A stretch of DNA of 64,000 nucleotides from Aequorivita sp. UBA3180 (GTDB lineage Bacteria; Bacteroidota; Bacteroidia; Flavobacteriales; Flavobacteriaceae), in contig DEXQ01000011.1 in NCBI GenBank assembly GCA_002364215.1, positions 124,001 to 188,000 of the forward strand, given 5' to 3'. The translations under genes and the position numbers were made by a program. Below, one piece after another: positions 8,021 through 14,523 of this stretch. Every line of letters starts with the position of its first letter. The first letter of the stretch is position 1. Under the pieces are notes generated by a model. It had not been told where the DNA came from, made no database searches, and saw nothing but the letters and a program-made list of their open reading frames with translations.

Positions 8021-8749
8021 TCAATCTTTATACTTTTTAAACTTGATGCCCTTTATTTGATTGTACTCTGGGCTGGAGGCTCCGAAAAGGGACTTGACGT
8101 ATTTTTTTACATCGAGGGCGGTGTCTACCAGACCTGTGTTTTCTTGATAGAGAATTCTGTTTCTTTCCAGACGGGCGTTGCTCACTGCGGTGTCTGCGCT
8201 TGCCTCTTGGTTGTTTTTATTGCTTAAATCTTGGGCGCGGGCCTGAAGGGATGTTATTTGCAGTTCGGTTTCGTTTGGGGCGTAGCTTGGTTCTGAGGCC
8301 AAGACGGAGATTAGACCTTGGAAATGCTGGATGAGCTGATCATAAGACTGTTGGCTGGCGCTGATCCTTCGGGGCGCAGGCACGTTTGGGTCTAGGGGTT
8401 CTTCTTTAGTGGCCCGCTGGCCTTGGATCTTGCGGTTGTAGCCTTTGGCATCGTCTATTTTTTCTTGGGATGCGTCTGTGGCCTCCAAGGCGTTTACAAG
8501 GCGGGTGCTAAGGGGGCGTAGGTCTGCAAAGGCTTCTACCCTGCTGTTTACAGCATCATTGTATGCCGTGTTTAGGTTGATTACGTTTTGCAGGCTGGCG
8601 TTTGCCGTGGCGTGCAGGGCGGTGAGCTGTTCTGCGGTTAGACTGGTTTTTGATGGGTTGTAGATGGGGCCATAGCCTTCTACAAAGGCGATTAGGTCTT
8701 GGAAGTTCGCTACATTTTTAGCGTGGCCTACTTCTGAATTTGATGCCAT
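8021..8749 (-). CDS. conserved protein of unknown function, C-rich codons
   Basis: 242 residues with no signal peptide or membrane segment. The protein begins MASNSEVGHAKNVANFQDL and is Ala/Asn/Gln-rich and apparently all-helical. It ends in LFGASSPEYNQIKGIKFKKYKD, which I recall as a conserved tail in uncharacterised Bacteroidota proteins of similar length; I know no function. The coding strand is visibly richer in C at third positions (GCC, ACC, CTG, AAC) than its neighbours. That could reflect high expression or recent transfer. Heptad-like spacing suggests helical bundles. It is monocistronic, transcribed toward the 21-bp array, and followed upstream by satellite repeats (8780-8811). Confidence 0.8.
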   Translation of the reverse strand: MASNSEVGHAKNVANFQDLIAFVEGYGPIYNPSKTSLTAEQLTALHATANASLQNVINLNTAYNDAVNSRVEAFADLRPLSTRLVNALEATDASQEKIDDAKGYNRKIQGQRATKEEPLDPNVPAPRRISASQQSYDQLIQHFQGLISVLASEPSYAPNETELQITSLQARAQDLSNKNNQEASADTAVSNARLERNRILYQENTGLVDTALDVKKYVKSLFGASSPEYNQIKGIKFKKYKD

Positions 8750-8779
8750 TTTTTTAGTATTTAGATGTTAGTATTGAGT

Positions 8780-8811
8780 ATGTGAATTTGTGAGTTTGTG
8801 AGTTTGTGAAT
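8780..8811. repeat. 9-base tandem repeat
   Basis: Successive units close to TGTGAGTTT, about three and a half copies, lie in the 65-base spacer between the two minus-strand genes. They are non-coding. Confidence 0.6.
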
Positions 8812-8814
8812 GGG

Positions 8815-9522
8815 TTATTGTTTTATGAATTTTTTGGTTGTTGTGTTGCCGTTTTCATCTTCTATGTTTAGAAAGTAGATGCCGCTTGTTAAGCTTGAAA
8901 CATCTATGGAAGTTTGATTTGCAACTTCTAAGGTTTGGTTGCTTAATAGTTTGCCTTCAATGTTGAAGATTTTTAGGGTTAGGGTTCCTGATGTGTATTT
9001 TGAAGTTAAGAACAATTCGTTTTTAGCGGGGTTTGGAAGGATTGCGAATTGAGAACTGTAAAAATCTTGACTAGATAAAATGTGATCGCCGTAAATGGCT
9101 TGGTCGTTAGAAGAGTTTGTTATTGTCAGTATTTTTTCGTCATTTCCATCTATTTCAATAAAATAATTAAAATCATCATTTAGATGAGCCTCAAAAAAAT
9201 TATCTAAATATAAAATTTCAAAATCTGTATTCGCTTGAATTTGACAATCGTCAAAAGTCGAGCCTGCATTAAAAAGGTTAAACTGATCTAAACCAGTGAA
9301 GTTGACATCTGCAGATAAAACATCACAAACCATCGTTTCCATTTGATCTGGTTCAAAGAAATTTAAAGAAACAAAATTAACTTCATCATTAGATGGGGGT
9401 ATATAATTATTACCTCCAATAGAAAGATTATGTAGATACCAGATATTGTCAAAAAGCTTTATATCTTGAGCAAAACTTGACTGAAAAAAAGATATTGTGA
9501 GAAATAAAATTATATGTTTCAT
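8815..9522 (-). CDS. secreted protein with T9SS C-terminal sorting domain
   Basis: 235 residues. A Sec signal peptide (MKHIILFLTISFFQSSFAQ) is followed by a roughly 140-residue body rich in Asn, Asp and Phe with no recognised domain. A type A T9SS sorting domain begins near FAILPNPAKNELFL and ends LTSGIYFLNIEDENGNTTTKKFIKQ-like, with the usual basic tail. The protein is predicted to cross the outer membrane through the type IX system and stay on the surface or be released. It is one of three intact T9SS cargo genes in the window and lies directly beside the remnant of another. The body may bind a ligand, but nothing shows which. Confidence 0.85.
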   Translation of the reverse strand: MKHIILFLTISFFQSSFAQDIKLFDNIWYLHNLSIGGNNYIPPSNDEVNFVSLNFFEPDQMETMVCDVLSADVNFTGLDQFNLFNAGSTFDDCQIQANTDFEILYLDNFFEAHLNDDFNYFIEIDGNDEKILTITNSSNDQAIYGDHILSSQDFYSSQFAILPNPAKNELFLTSKYTSGTLTLKIFNIEGKLLSNQTLEVANQTSIDVSSLTSGIYFLNIEDENGNTTTKKFIKQ

Positions 9523-9537
9523 GATTGTGGGTCTTTA

Positions 9538-9712
9538 CTATTGTTTTGCCAAAGTTTTTGATTGTTGAATCTGTCCGTTACAGACCAATGCTACTGAATA
9601 TAGCCCCATGGGATAAGAGGAAATGTCCAAAGTTTGGATCTGGGATGTTCGTTACTTGTGCAAAAGCGGTTGTGCTAAGGGCCCATATGAGTATGGTTAT
9701 AAAGGTTTTCAT
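9538..9712 (-). pseudogene. remnant of a T9SS cargo gene (signal peptide fused out of frame to sorting domain)
   Basis: Reading from ATG at 9712, a signal peptide (MKTFITILIWALSTTAFAQ) leads into VTNIPDPNF, a common mature N-terminus of flavobacterial surface proteins, and stops at 9578 after 44 residues. A second frame entering at about 9625 reads LDISSYPMGLYSVALVCNG and ends with a TLAKQ tail at the TAG at 9538, which is the last part of a T9SS sorting domain. Start and end of one gene therefore survive, with the middle lost and the frames mismatched at about 9625-9635. This is best explained by an internal deletion. A functional short peptide is unlikely but not excluded. Confidence 0.75.
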
Positions 9713-9903
9713 TGTTTTAAGAAAATTTAATGACTGTACGTGAAGCCTTGTGGCGTGTGGGCGTGTGGGCGTGTGTTTTCAAACCTTGGTCGATTAAAGT
9801 TAGTTGAATTCCTAAAATTATCTTAAAATTATTACATATAAAACAGGATTTTCCCTGTTTATTACACAGGGTTTTTCCTGTACTGTTGCATTATTTTTCC
9901 TAC
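9713..9903. other. spacer with GTG-rich repeat and twin hairpins
   Basis: This gene-free stretch holds a roughly 9-base tandem repeat near GCGTGTGGG at 9753-9776, and two consecutive small hairpins. AAACAGG-ATTTTC-CCTGTTT lies at 9841-9860 and ACAGG-GTTTTT-CCTGT at 9866-9881. The two hairpins are nearly the same sequence repeated 24 bases apart, so they may be paired operator sites or RNA stem-loops. No gene or promoter was recognised. Confidence 0.55.
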
Positions 9904-9944
9904 AAAAAAGAAAACCTCTGGAAGAAGTATCTACCAAAGGTTTT
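9904..9944 (-). terminator. terminator of the M23 peptidase gene
   Basis: Read on the minus strand, AAAACCTTTGG pairs with CCAGAGGTTTT with one mismatch, followed by CTTTTTT. It lies about 85 bases beyond the stop of the 10029 gene. Confidence 0.6.
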
Positions 9945-9963
9945 AATGTGTTTTAAAATAAAA

Positions 9964-10013
9964 AGGTCTCGACTCTAGTTTACCCTGAGCGAAGTGGAAG
10001 GACTCGACCGGAC
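9964..10013. repeat. interspersed CTGAGCG-type element, copy 1
   Basis: The spacer contains CCCTGAGCGAAGTGGAAGG flanked by GACTC and TCGAC words. It resembles a short element with a CTGAGCGCAGTCGAAG core that I recognise as common in flavobacterial spacers. A second, more diverged copy lies at 41505-41535. Function is unknown. Confidence 0.45.
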
Positions 10014-10028
10014 ATTTTTTTCAGAAAT

Positions 10029-11423
10029 TTATTCCTTCACGATTTTTCTAACCGTTTTTTTCCCTTCGGAAGAAATAATGGCTAGGTACATGCCCGTTTT
10101 TAGGGATGCTATGTTTAGCTCGGCATTTTTAGCTAAAGGAGCGGTTTCCACTACTTTTTTTCCCAAGAGGTCATAAAGAATAATACTTTCAATTTGTGAA
10201 TTGGCTTTAATATATAATTGGTTGGCTGTAGGGTTTGGGTATATTGAAATATTTGAACGATCCAACTCTTCAATACCCAAATTTGTATTCACTCCAAAAA
10301 TAGTTTCATAGGTGTTTCCTCCAAATTCAGCAGCAATGGTATAGACACCATCTGGCCAGCTGCCATCTACCGGGTATTCCCATTGGGCATAGGCACCTGT
10401 GTAAAAAGGCCAAGGCGATGTAAATACATAATCATAAAGTACTGAATTATCCGGTCTTTTTACTATAATATGGGTATCGCTATCTGTTTGTAGGTCTCGG
10501 TAAAAAATTCGAAAATAAACCGTTTCTCCAGGTTCAAAATTAAGTTCTTCATAGGTATTCTCTACCACGCCACATTCATCATCAAAGTTGGTGGAATTAT
10601 GGGTGGAAAGTTTATTAATTTCGGGAACGTAATAGTCTGGCTGGTCTACAAACCAACTCTCGGCATTCATACTGTTACAGGGGCCTTCATAAGGGTCTAT
10701 TAAGTTATTGTTTGCATCATAAATTTCAAAATGCAAATGTGGAATGGTACTGCTGCCGGAGCTACCCGCAGCGCCCAAATATTCACCTTCTGCAACGGTA
10801 TCACCAATATTTTTAGAGGTGATGGCACCGTCCTTAAAGTGCCAATACCATGCTTGGGAACCATCGGAATGTTCTATGATGATGCCATTCCAGTTGGGAT
10901 TGCCGTTGTTTACACAGTTTAAGTCAAAATGCCCATCACGTTTGTCGATAATAGTACCTGGGGCGGCGGCCACTATTTCCATAATTTCTTCTTGCATCCG
11001 TTTCCAGGGGTAGGGCCAAAGTACATAGTCTGTACCTTCATGGTTACCGTTTCCCCAATCATACGTACGATCGCCACATTCATAATCCAATAGGTTTCCA
11101 TTTGGGGTCAAATTGTGATCCACTTGGTTATTGATTATGTAATAACCATAATCATCAAATCCAGCTTTGGGCCTAATGGGCAGGATAAATAAAGGTGATG
11201 CGCTGCTACGATAAAATGCGTTTGGGTTTTTCTGGAGTATTAATTGTTTATTTAGTGTGATTTTGTCGCGTAATTCTTGCCGTTGTGCATCTGTAATACA
11301 CTCGTTTTTTTCAATATTGGCAAGGTGAAACGAAGGATTTGAGGGCGGTAGTATTTTTCCTGTGTTTTGGGAAATCATGAATGTAGAGATCCCAAGAAAA
11401 AAATAAAGTAATATTGCTTTCAT
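10029..11423 (-). CDS. secreted M23 family metallopeptidase with T9SS sorting domain
   Basis: 464 residues, beginning with a signal peptide (MKAILLYFFLGISTFMISQ). A lysostaphin/LytM-type M23 peptidase domain spans about residues 105-275. The zinc ligands are visible as the first His and Asp of NHEGTD and the second His of HLHFEIYD, with the further conserved motif WYWHFKDG between them. About 100 residues of beta-rich linker follow. A T9SS type A sorting domain starts at ISIYPNPTANQLYI and ends KTVRKIVKE. It is predicted to be exported to the surface or medium, where M23 enzymes cleave peptidoglycan cross-bridges or glycine-rich peptides of other bacteria. A predatory or nutritional role is inference. 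Confidence 0.93.
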   Translation of the reverse strand: MKAILLYFFLGISTFMISQNTGKILPPSNPSFHLANIEKNECITDAQRQELRDKITLNKQLILQKNPNAFYRSSASPLFILPIRPKAGFDDYGYYIINNQVDHNLTPNGNLLDYECGDRTYDWGNGNHEGTDYVLWPYPWKRMQEEIMEIVAAAPGTIIDKRDGHFDLNCVNNGNPNWNGIIIEHSDGSQAWYWHFKDGAITSKNIGDTVAEGEYLGAAGSSGSSTIPHLHFEIYDANNNLIDPYEGPCNSMNAESWFVDQPDYYVPEINKLSTHNSTNFDDECGVVENTYEELNFEPGETVYFRIFYRDLQTDSDTHIIVKRPDNSVLYDYVFTSPWPFYTGAYAQWEYPVDGSWPDGVYTIAAEFGGNTYETIFGVNTNLGIEELDRSNISIYPNPTANQLYIKANSQIESIILYDLLGKKVVETAPLAKNAELNIASLKTGMYLAIISSEGKKTVRKIVKE

Positions 11424-11579
11424 AGTTTTGAAATTTTAAGGATTATATCTTTCTGAACATTCTTACATCGTATTGCAAAGCGTGATGTCATCACTAAACC
11501 GAAACTTTTTTTGCAGATGGATACTTATAAATAGAAAAACTACTTTTTTAATTCCTTCCATAGCATCAATAATTTTCTT

Positions 11580-11587
11580 TATTTTTG
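11580..11587 (+). promoter_or_regulatory. pyrH -7 element TATTTTTG
   Basis: TATTTTTG matches TANNTTTG exactly and ends 18 bases before the ATG at 11606. It overlaps the upstream TTG at 11585 that would extend the reading frame, which argues for the ATG start. No -33 TTG is evident. Confidence 0.5.
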
Positions 11588-11605
11588 CCACAGCAAACCC
11601 AAACT

Positions 11606-12313
11606 ATGCAGTACAAAAGAATTCTTTTAAAACTTTCTGGCGAGGCCTTGATGGGCGAACAGCAATACGGAATAGATGCCGTTCGACTTAAGGAATACGC
11701 CCACGAAATAAAACAGATAACCGATAAGGGAGTGGAAGTGGCCATCGTTATTGGCGGCGGAAATATTTTTAGAGGTTTGGCCGGAGCCAGCAGCGGGATG
11801 GACCGCGTGCAGGGCGACCATATGGGGATGCTCGCTACCGTAATCAATGGTTTGGCATTGCAAAGCGCCCTTGAGAATGAAGATGTGCCCACACGCCTGC
11901 AGAGCGCCATTAACATTAATGAGGTTGCGGAGCCGTTTATCCGCAGGAAAGCCATTCGACATTTGGAAAAGGGCCGCGTTGTTATTTTTGGTGGCGGAAC
12001 TGGGAATCCTTATTTTACAACAGATTCCGCAGCGGTTTTAAGAGCTATTGAGATTGGTGCAGATGTTATTTTGAAGGGAACTCGCGTGGATGGTATTTAC
12101 ACCAGTGACCCGGAAAAGGACAAGAAGGCAACAAAATTTGATTTTATCAGTTTTGAAGATGTATTGCAAAAAGGGCTGAAAGTGATGGATACCACCGCTT
12201 TCACCTTGAGCCAGGAAAACGAGTTGCCAATCATTGTTTTTGATATGAACACGAAAGGAAATCTACTAAAAGTTGTTTCCGGTGAAAAGATTGGAACTAA
12301 AGTGAATTTGTAA
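11606..12313 (+). CDS. pyrH: UMP kinase
   Basis: Phosphorylates UMP to UDP in pyrimidine nucleotide synthesis; a hexameric amino-acid-kinase-fold enzyme. The chosen ATG at 11606 gives MQYKRILLKLSGEALMG, the canonical N-terminus, and 235 residues. An extension to TTG at 11585 would run through the -7 promoter element. Further motifs are VIGGGNIFRG, DHMGMLATVINGLA and the FGGGTGNPYFTTDSAA loop. frr follows 77 bases downstream, the conserved pyrH-frr order. A palindromic spacer lies between them. Confidence 0.97.
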   Translation: MQYKRILLKLSGEALMGEQQYGIDAVRLKEYAHEIKQITDKGVEVAIVIGGGNIFRGLAGASSGMDRVQGDHMGMLATVINGLALQSALENEDVPTRLQSAININEVAEPFIRRKAIRHLEKGRVVIFGGGTGNPYFTTDSAAVLRAIEIGADVILKGTRVDGIYTSDPEKDKKATKFDFISFEDVLQKGLKVMDTTAFTLSQENELPIIVFDMNTKGNLLKVVSGEKIGTKVNL

Positions 12314-12320
12314 AAAACTG

Positions 12321-12357
12321 CCACGAATACACTAATAATTTATTCGTGCATTCGTGG
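12321..12357. repeat. palindromic spacer element between pyrH and frr
   Basis: CCACGAAT (12321-12328) is inverted as ATTCGTGG (12350-12357), with an internal ATTCGTGCA repeat. It forms a stem but has no good T tract on the plus strand, so a full stop of transcription before frr is unlikely. Confidence 0.5.
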
Positions 12358-12390
12358 TAAAAAAATATTGAATTTTGAATATTGAATCTT

Positions 12391-12945
12391 ATGGAAGACG
12401 AAATAGATATTATAATTGAAGGCACAAAAGAAGCTATGGGCAATGCCTTAAAGCATCTTGAAAAAGAACTGGTAAACATTCGTGCCGGAAAGGCTTCACC
12501 TTCAATGGTTGGTAGTGTGATGGTAGATTATTACGGTAGCCCTACGCCTTTGAGCCAAGTAGCGAACGTGAGCACGCCAGACGGGATGACCATTAGTATA
12601 CAGCCTTGGGAAAAGCAAATGATTCCAGAAATAGAGCGCGGAATCCATCTTGCCAATATAGGTTTCAATCCTATGAACAATGGAGAAAGTGTGATCATTA
12701 ACGTACCACCACTGACCGAAGAGCGCAGAAGGGAGTTGGCAAAGCAAGCCAAAGCTGCTGCAGAAGAGGCAAAAATTGGTGTACGTAACGATAGAAAGGT
12801 AGCTAACCACGATCTAAAAGGTTTGGATATTTCGGAAGATTTGAAAAAAAGCCTTGAGGACGATATCCAGGAAATGACCGATGCGCACATCAAAAAAATT
12901 GATGAAATCTTGGCCAAGAAAGAAAAGGAAATAATGACTGTGTAA
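12391..12945 (+). CDS. frr: ribosome recycling factor
   Basis: Splits post-termination ribosomes together with EF-G. With the start at ATG 12391 (MEDEIDIIIEGTKEAMGN) it has 184 residues, the usual RRF size of about 185. An upstream TTG at 12382 would add only three residues and is less likely. Signatures are NIRAGKASPSM near residue 32, VDYYGSPTPLSQVA, and the C-terminal basic helix segment EERRRELAKQAKAAAE. It follows pyrH and ends before a clean terminator. Confidence 0.97.
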   Translation: MEDEIDIIIEGTKEAMGNALKHLEKELVNIRAGKASPSMVGSVMVDYYGSPTPLSQVANVSTPDGMTISIQPWEKQMIPEIERGIHLANIGFNPMNNGESVIINVPPLTEERRRELAKQAKAAAEEAKIGVRNDRKVANHDLKGLDISEDLKKSLEDDIQEMTDAHIKKIDEILAKKEKEIMTV

Positions 12946-12972
12946 TACACATTTCGTTAAACTAAATATAAT

Positions 12973-13000
12973 AAAGCGGCATAATAGCCGCTTTCTCTTT
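12973..13000 (+). terminator. terminator of pyrH-frr
   Basis: AAAGCGGC (12973-12980) pairs with GCCGCTTT (12987-12994) around ATAATA, followed by a T/C-rich tail. Confidence 0.7.
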
Positions 13001-13032
13001 ACTTTTAAATGGTTACAAACCAACCTTTCCGA

Positions 13033-14298
13033 ATGCGAAAACTTCTTTTTCCTGTCTTTTTCAGTATTGCCTTTTTTGCTTTTGCGCAGGAGCCGGCAAT
13101 AAAAACAGATAAGGACACCATCGCAGGAGTTGAGGACAAAAAAGACCATCCACTTTCCTCAGGATATTATCCTATAGGTTTTTTTGACATTGATCTAAAG
13201 ACCCTAATTAAGCTAAACAATTATGAAGGCCTGCGTTTGGGCATTGGGGGATTGACCAATGACAGACTTTTTAAGAATTACAAATTTGGCGGGTACTATG
13301 CTTATGGTTTTAAGGACAAAACCTCTAAATATGGGATAGGTGTTAGCGCTCGAGTTAACAAAGAAAAGAAGGCTTGGCTAAGTGTATATTATGCCGATGA
13401 TGTAAAAGAAATTGGAACTTTTGATTATTTGACCGATGCGCGTGTTTATTCCATCTTTGAACCTCGTCTTGTTAACATCACCCAATTTTATAAATACCGA
13501 AAATGGTATACGAGTATTGCGAGTGAACTTTCACCAAAAATATTGGCAGAAGTTCGTTTGGAACACAGCAATGTGGAAAATATTGAAAACTATTATTACA
13601 TACACGATGGTGTACCCTACAGAAATTACCAGTTGGCAGAGGCAACGGTTTCTTTCAGAATTAGTCCGAAGACAAATTTCTTTACAAATGAAGACGGCAC
13701 GAAAGAGTATTTTGATGGTTTTCCGAAAATAAGTGCGCAGATTACCCAAGGGGTGAAAGATGTGGTGGAAAGCGATTTTACCTATACCAAATTTGGGTTG
13801 AAGTTGGATTATTACATAAAGCGCACCGATCTTTCATCAACCAATATTCTGTTGGAAGGATCGTTGGCAACGGGCGATGTTCCGCTTACGCATTTATTCC
13901 ACTCTTATCCCAACCAACCCACCAAAGATGAGGTACTGCAACGCTTTTCGGTGGCGGGCGTCCAAAGTTTTGAGACGATGTATTTTGGCGAATTCTTTTC
14001 AGACAGGCTTACTACACTACAAATAAAACATAGTTTGCGCAGGTTCAAGCTTACGGAAAAATGGAAGCCGGAACTGGTACTGATAACGCGCCATGCCCTA
14101 GGCGATATGAGCAACAAGGACCAACACTTTGGAATCCCTTTTAATACGCTGGACCAGCTTTATAACGAAACTGGTTTTGAAATAAATAAAATTCTCTTTG
14201 GGTTTGGGCTTAGCGCGGCTTACCGTTATGGGTACTACAACCTACCTAAATTCTCAGATAATATTTCTTTTAAGTTTACTTTTTATTTAAAGGTTTAA
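13033..14298 (+). CDS. outer-membrane beta-barrel protein, DUF5686-like C-terminal domain only
   Basis: 421 residues from ATG 13033, chosen because it starts a clear signal peptide (MRKLLFPVFFSIAFFAFAQ). An upstream ATG at 13009 adds only eight residues. The mature part has alternating aromatic strands and motifs such as YEGLRLGIGGLTNDR and GGYYAYGFKDKTSKYG, and ends with a Phe-rich strand (ISFKFTFYLKV). This resembles the C-terminal half of flavobacterial carboxypeptidase-regulatory/DUF5686 proteins, which are normally about twice as long. The N-terminal carboxypeptidase-like domain is absent here, so it is a short family variant or a shortened copy. It is probably a surface barrel with unknown substrate. 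Confidence 0.75.
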   Translation: MRKLLFPVFFSIAFFAFAQEPAIKTDKDTIAGVEDKKDHPLSSGYYPIGFFDIDLKTLIKLNNYEGLRLGIGGLTNDRLFKNYKFGGYYAYGFKDKTSKYGIGVSARVNKEKKAWLSVYYADDVKEIGTFDYLTDARVYSIFEPRLVNITQFYKYRKWYTSIASELSPKILAEVRLEHSNVENIENYYYIHDGVPYRNYQLAEATVSFRISPKTNFFTNEDGTKEYFDGFPKISAQITQGVKDVVESDFTYTKFGLKLDYYIKRTDLSSTNILLEGSLATGDVPLTHLFHSYPNQPTKDEVLQRFSVAGVQSFETMYFGEFFSDRLTTLQIKHSLRRFKLTEKWKPELVLITRHALGDMSNKDQHFGIPFNTLDQLYNETGFEINKILFGFGLSAAYRYGYYNLPKFSDNISFKFTFYLKV

Positions 14299-14338
14299 CC
14301 TGTTTTTAGTTACCATTTGTGGGTTGTGTGATTTTTAT

Positions 14339-14395
14339 GGACGGCATCATTTACTTCGAAGGACGGCATCTTTGGGTAAAAAAATGCCGTCCTTT
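14339..14395 (+). terminator. terminator with repeated GGACGGCAT
   Basis: AAGGACGGCAT (14359-14369) pairs with ATGCCGTCCTT (14384-14394). An extra direct copy of GGACGGCATC sits upstream at 14339-14348, so an alternative pairing is possible. There is no T tract after the stem, but on the minus strand an AT-rich tail follows. Confidence 0.5.
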
Positions 14396-14494
14396 GAAAA
14401 CTGCGGTTCTTATAAAGGTTTTGAAAGACTTCATATAACATTTTCCTCCTCTTAAATTACCCTCAAAATAAATTCCTTACTTATTGCAAATACG

Positions 14495-14502
14495 TACCTT
14501 TG
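14495..14502 (+). promoter_or_regulatory. -7 element TACCTTTG of the RND exporter gene
   Basis: Perfect TANNTTTG match ending 21 bases before the TTG start at 14524. It supports starting the gene there rather than further upstream. Confidence 0.5.
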
Positions 14503-14523
14503 CCAAGTCTATAAAAAATTGCT

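Noticed and set aside
12531..12950. 139-residue minus-strand frame over frr
   Set aside because: Antisense shadow of a complete RRF gene, no promoter or family match.
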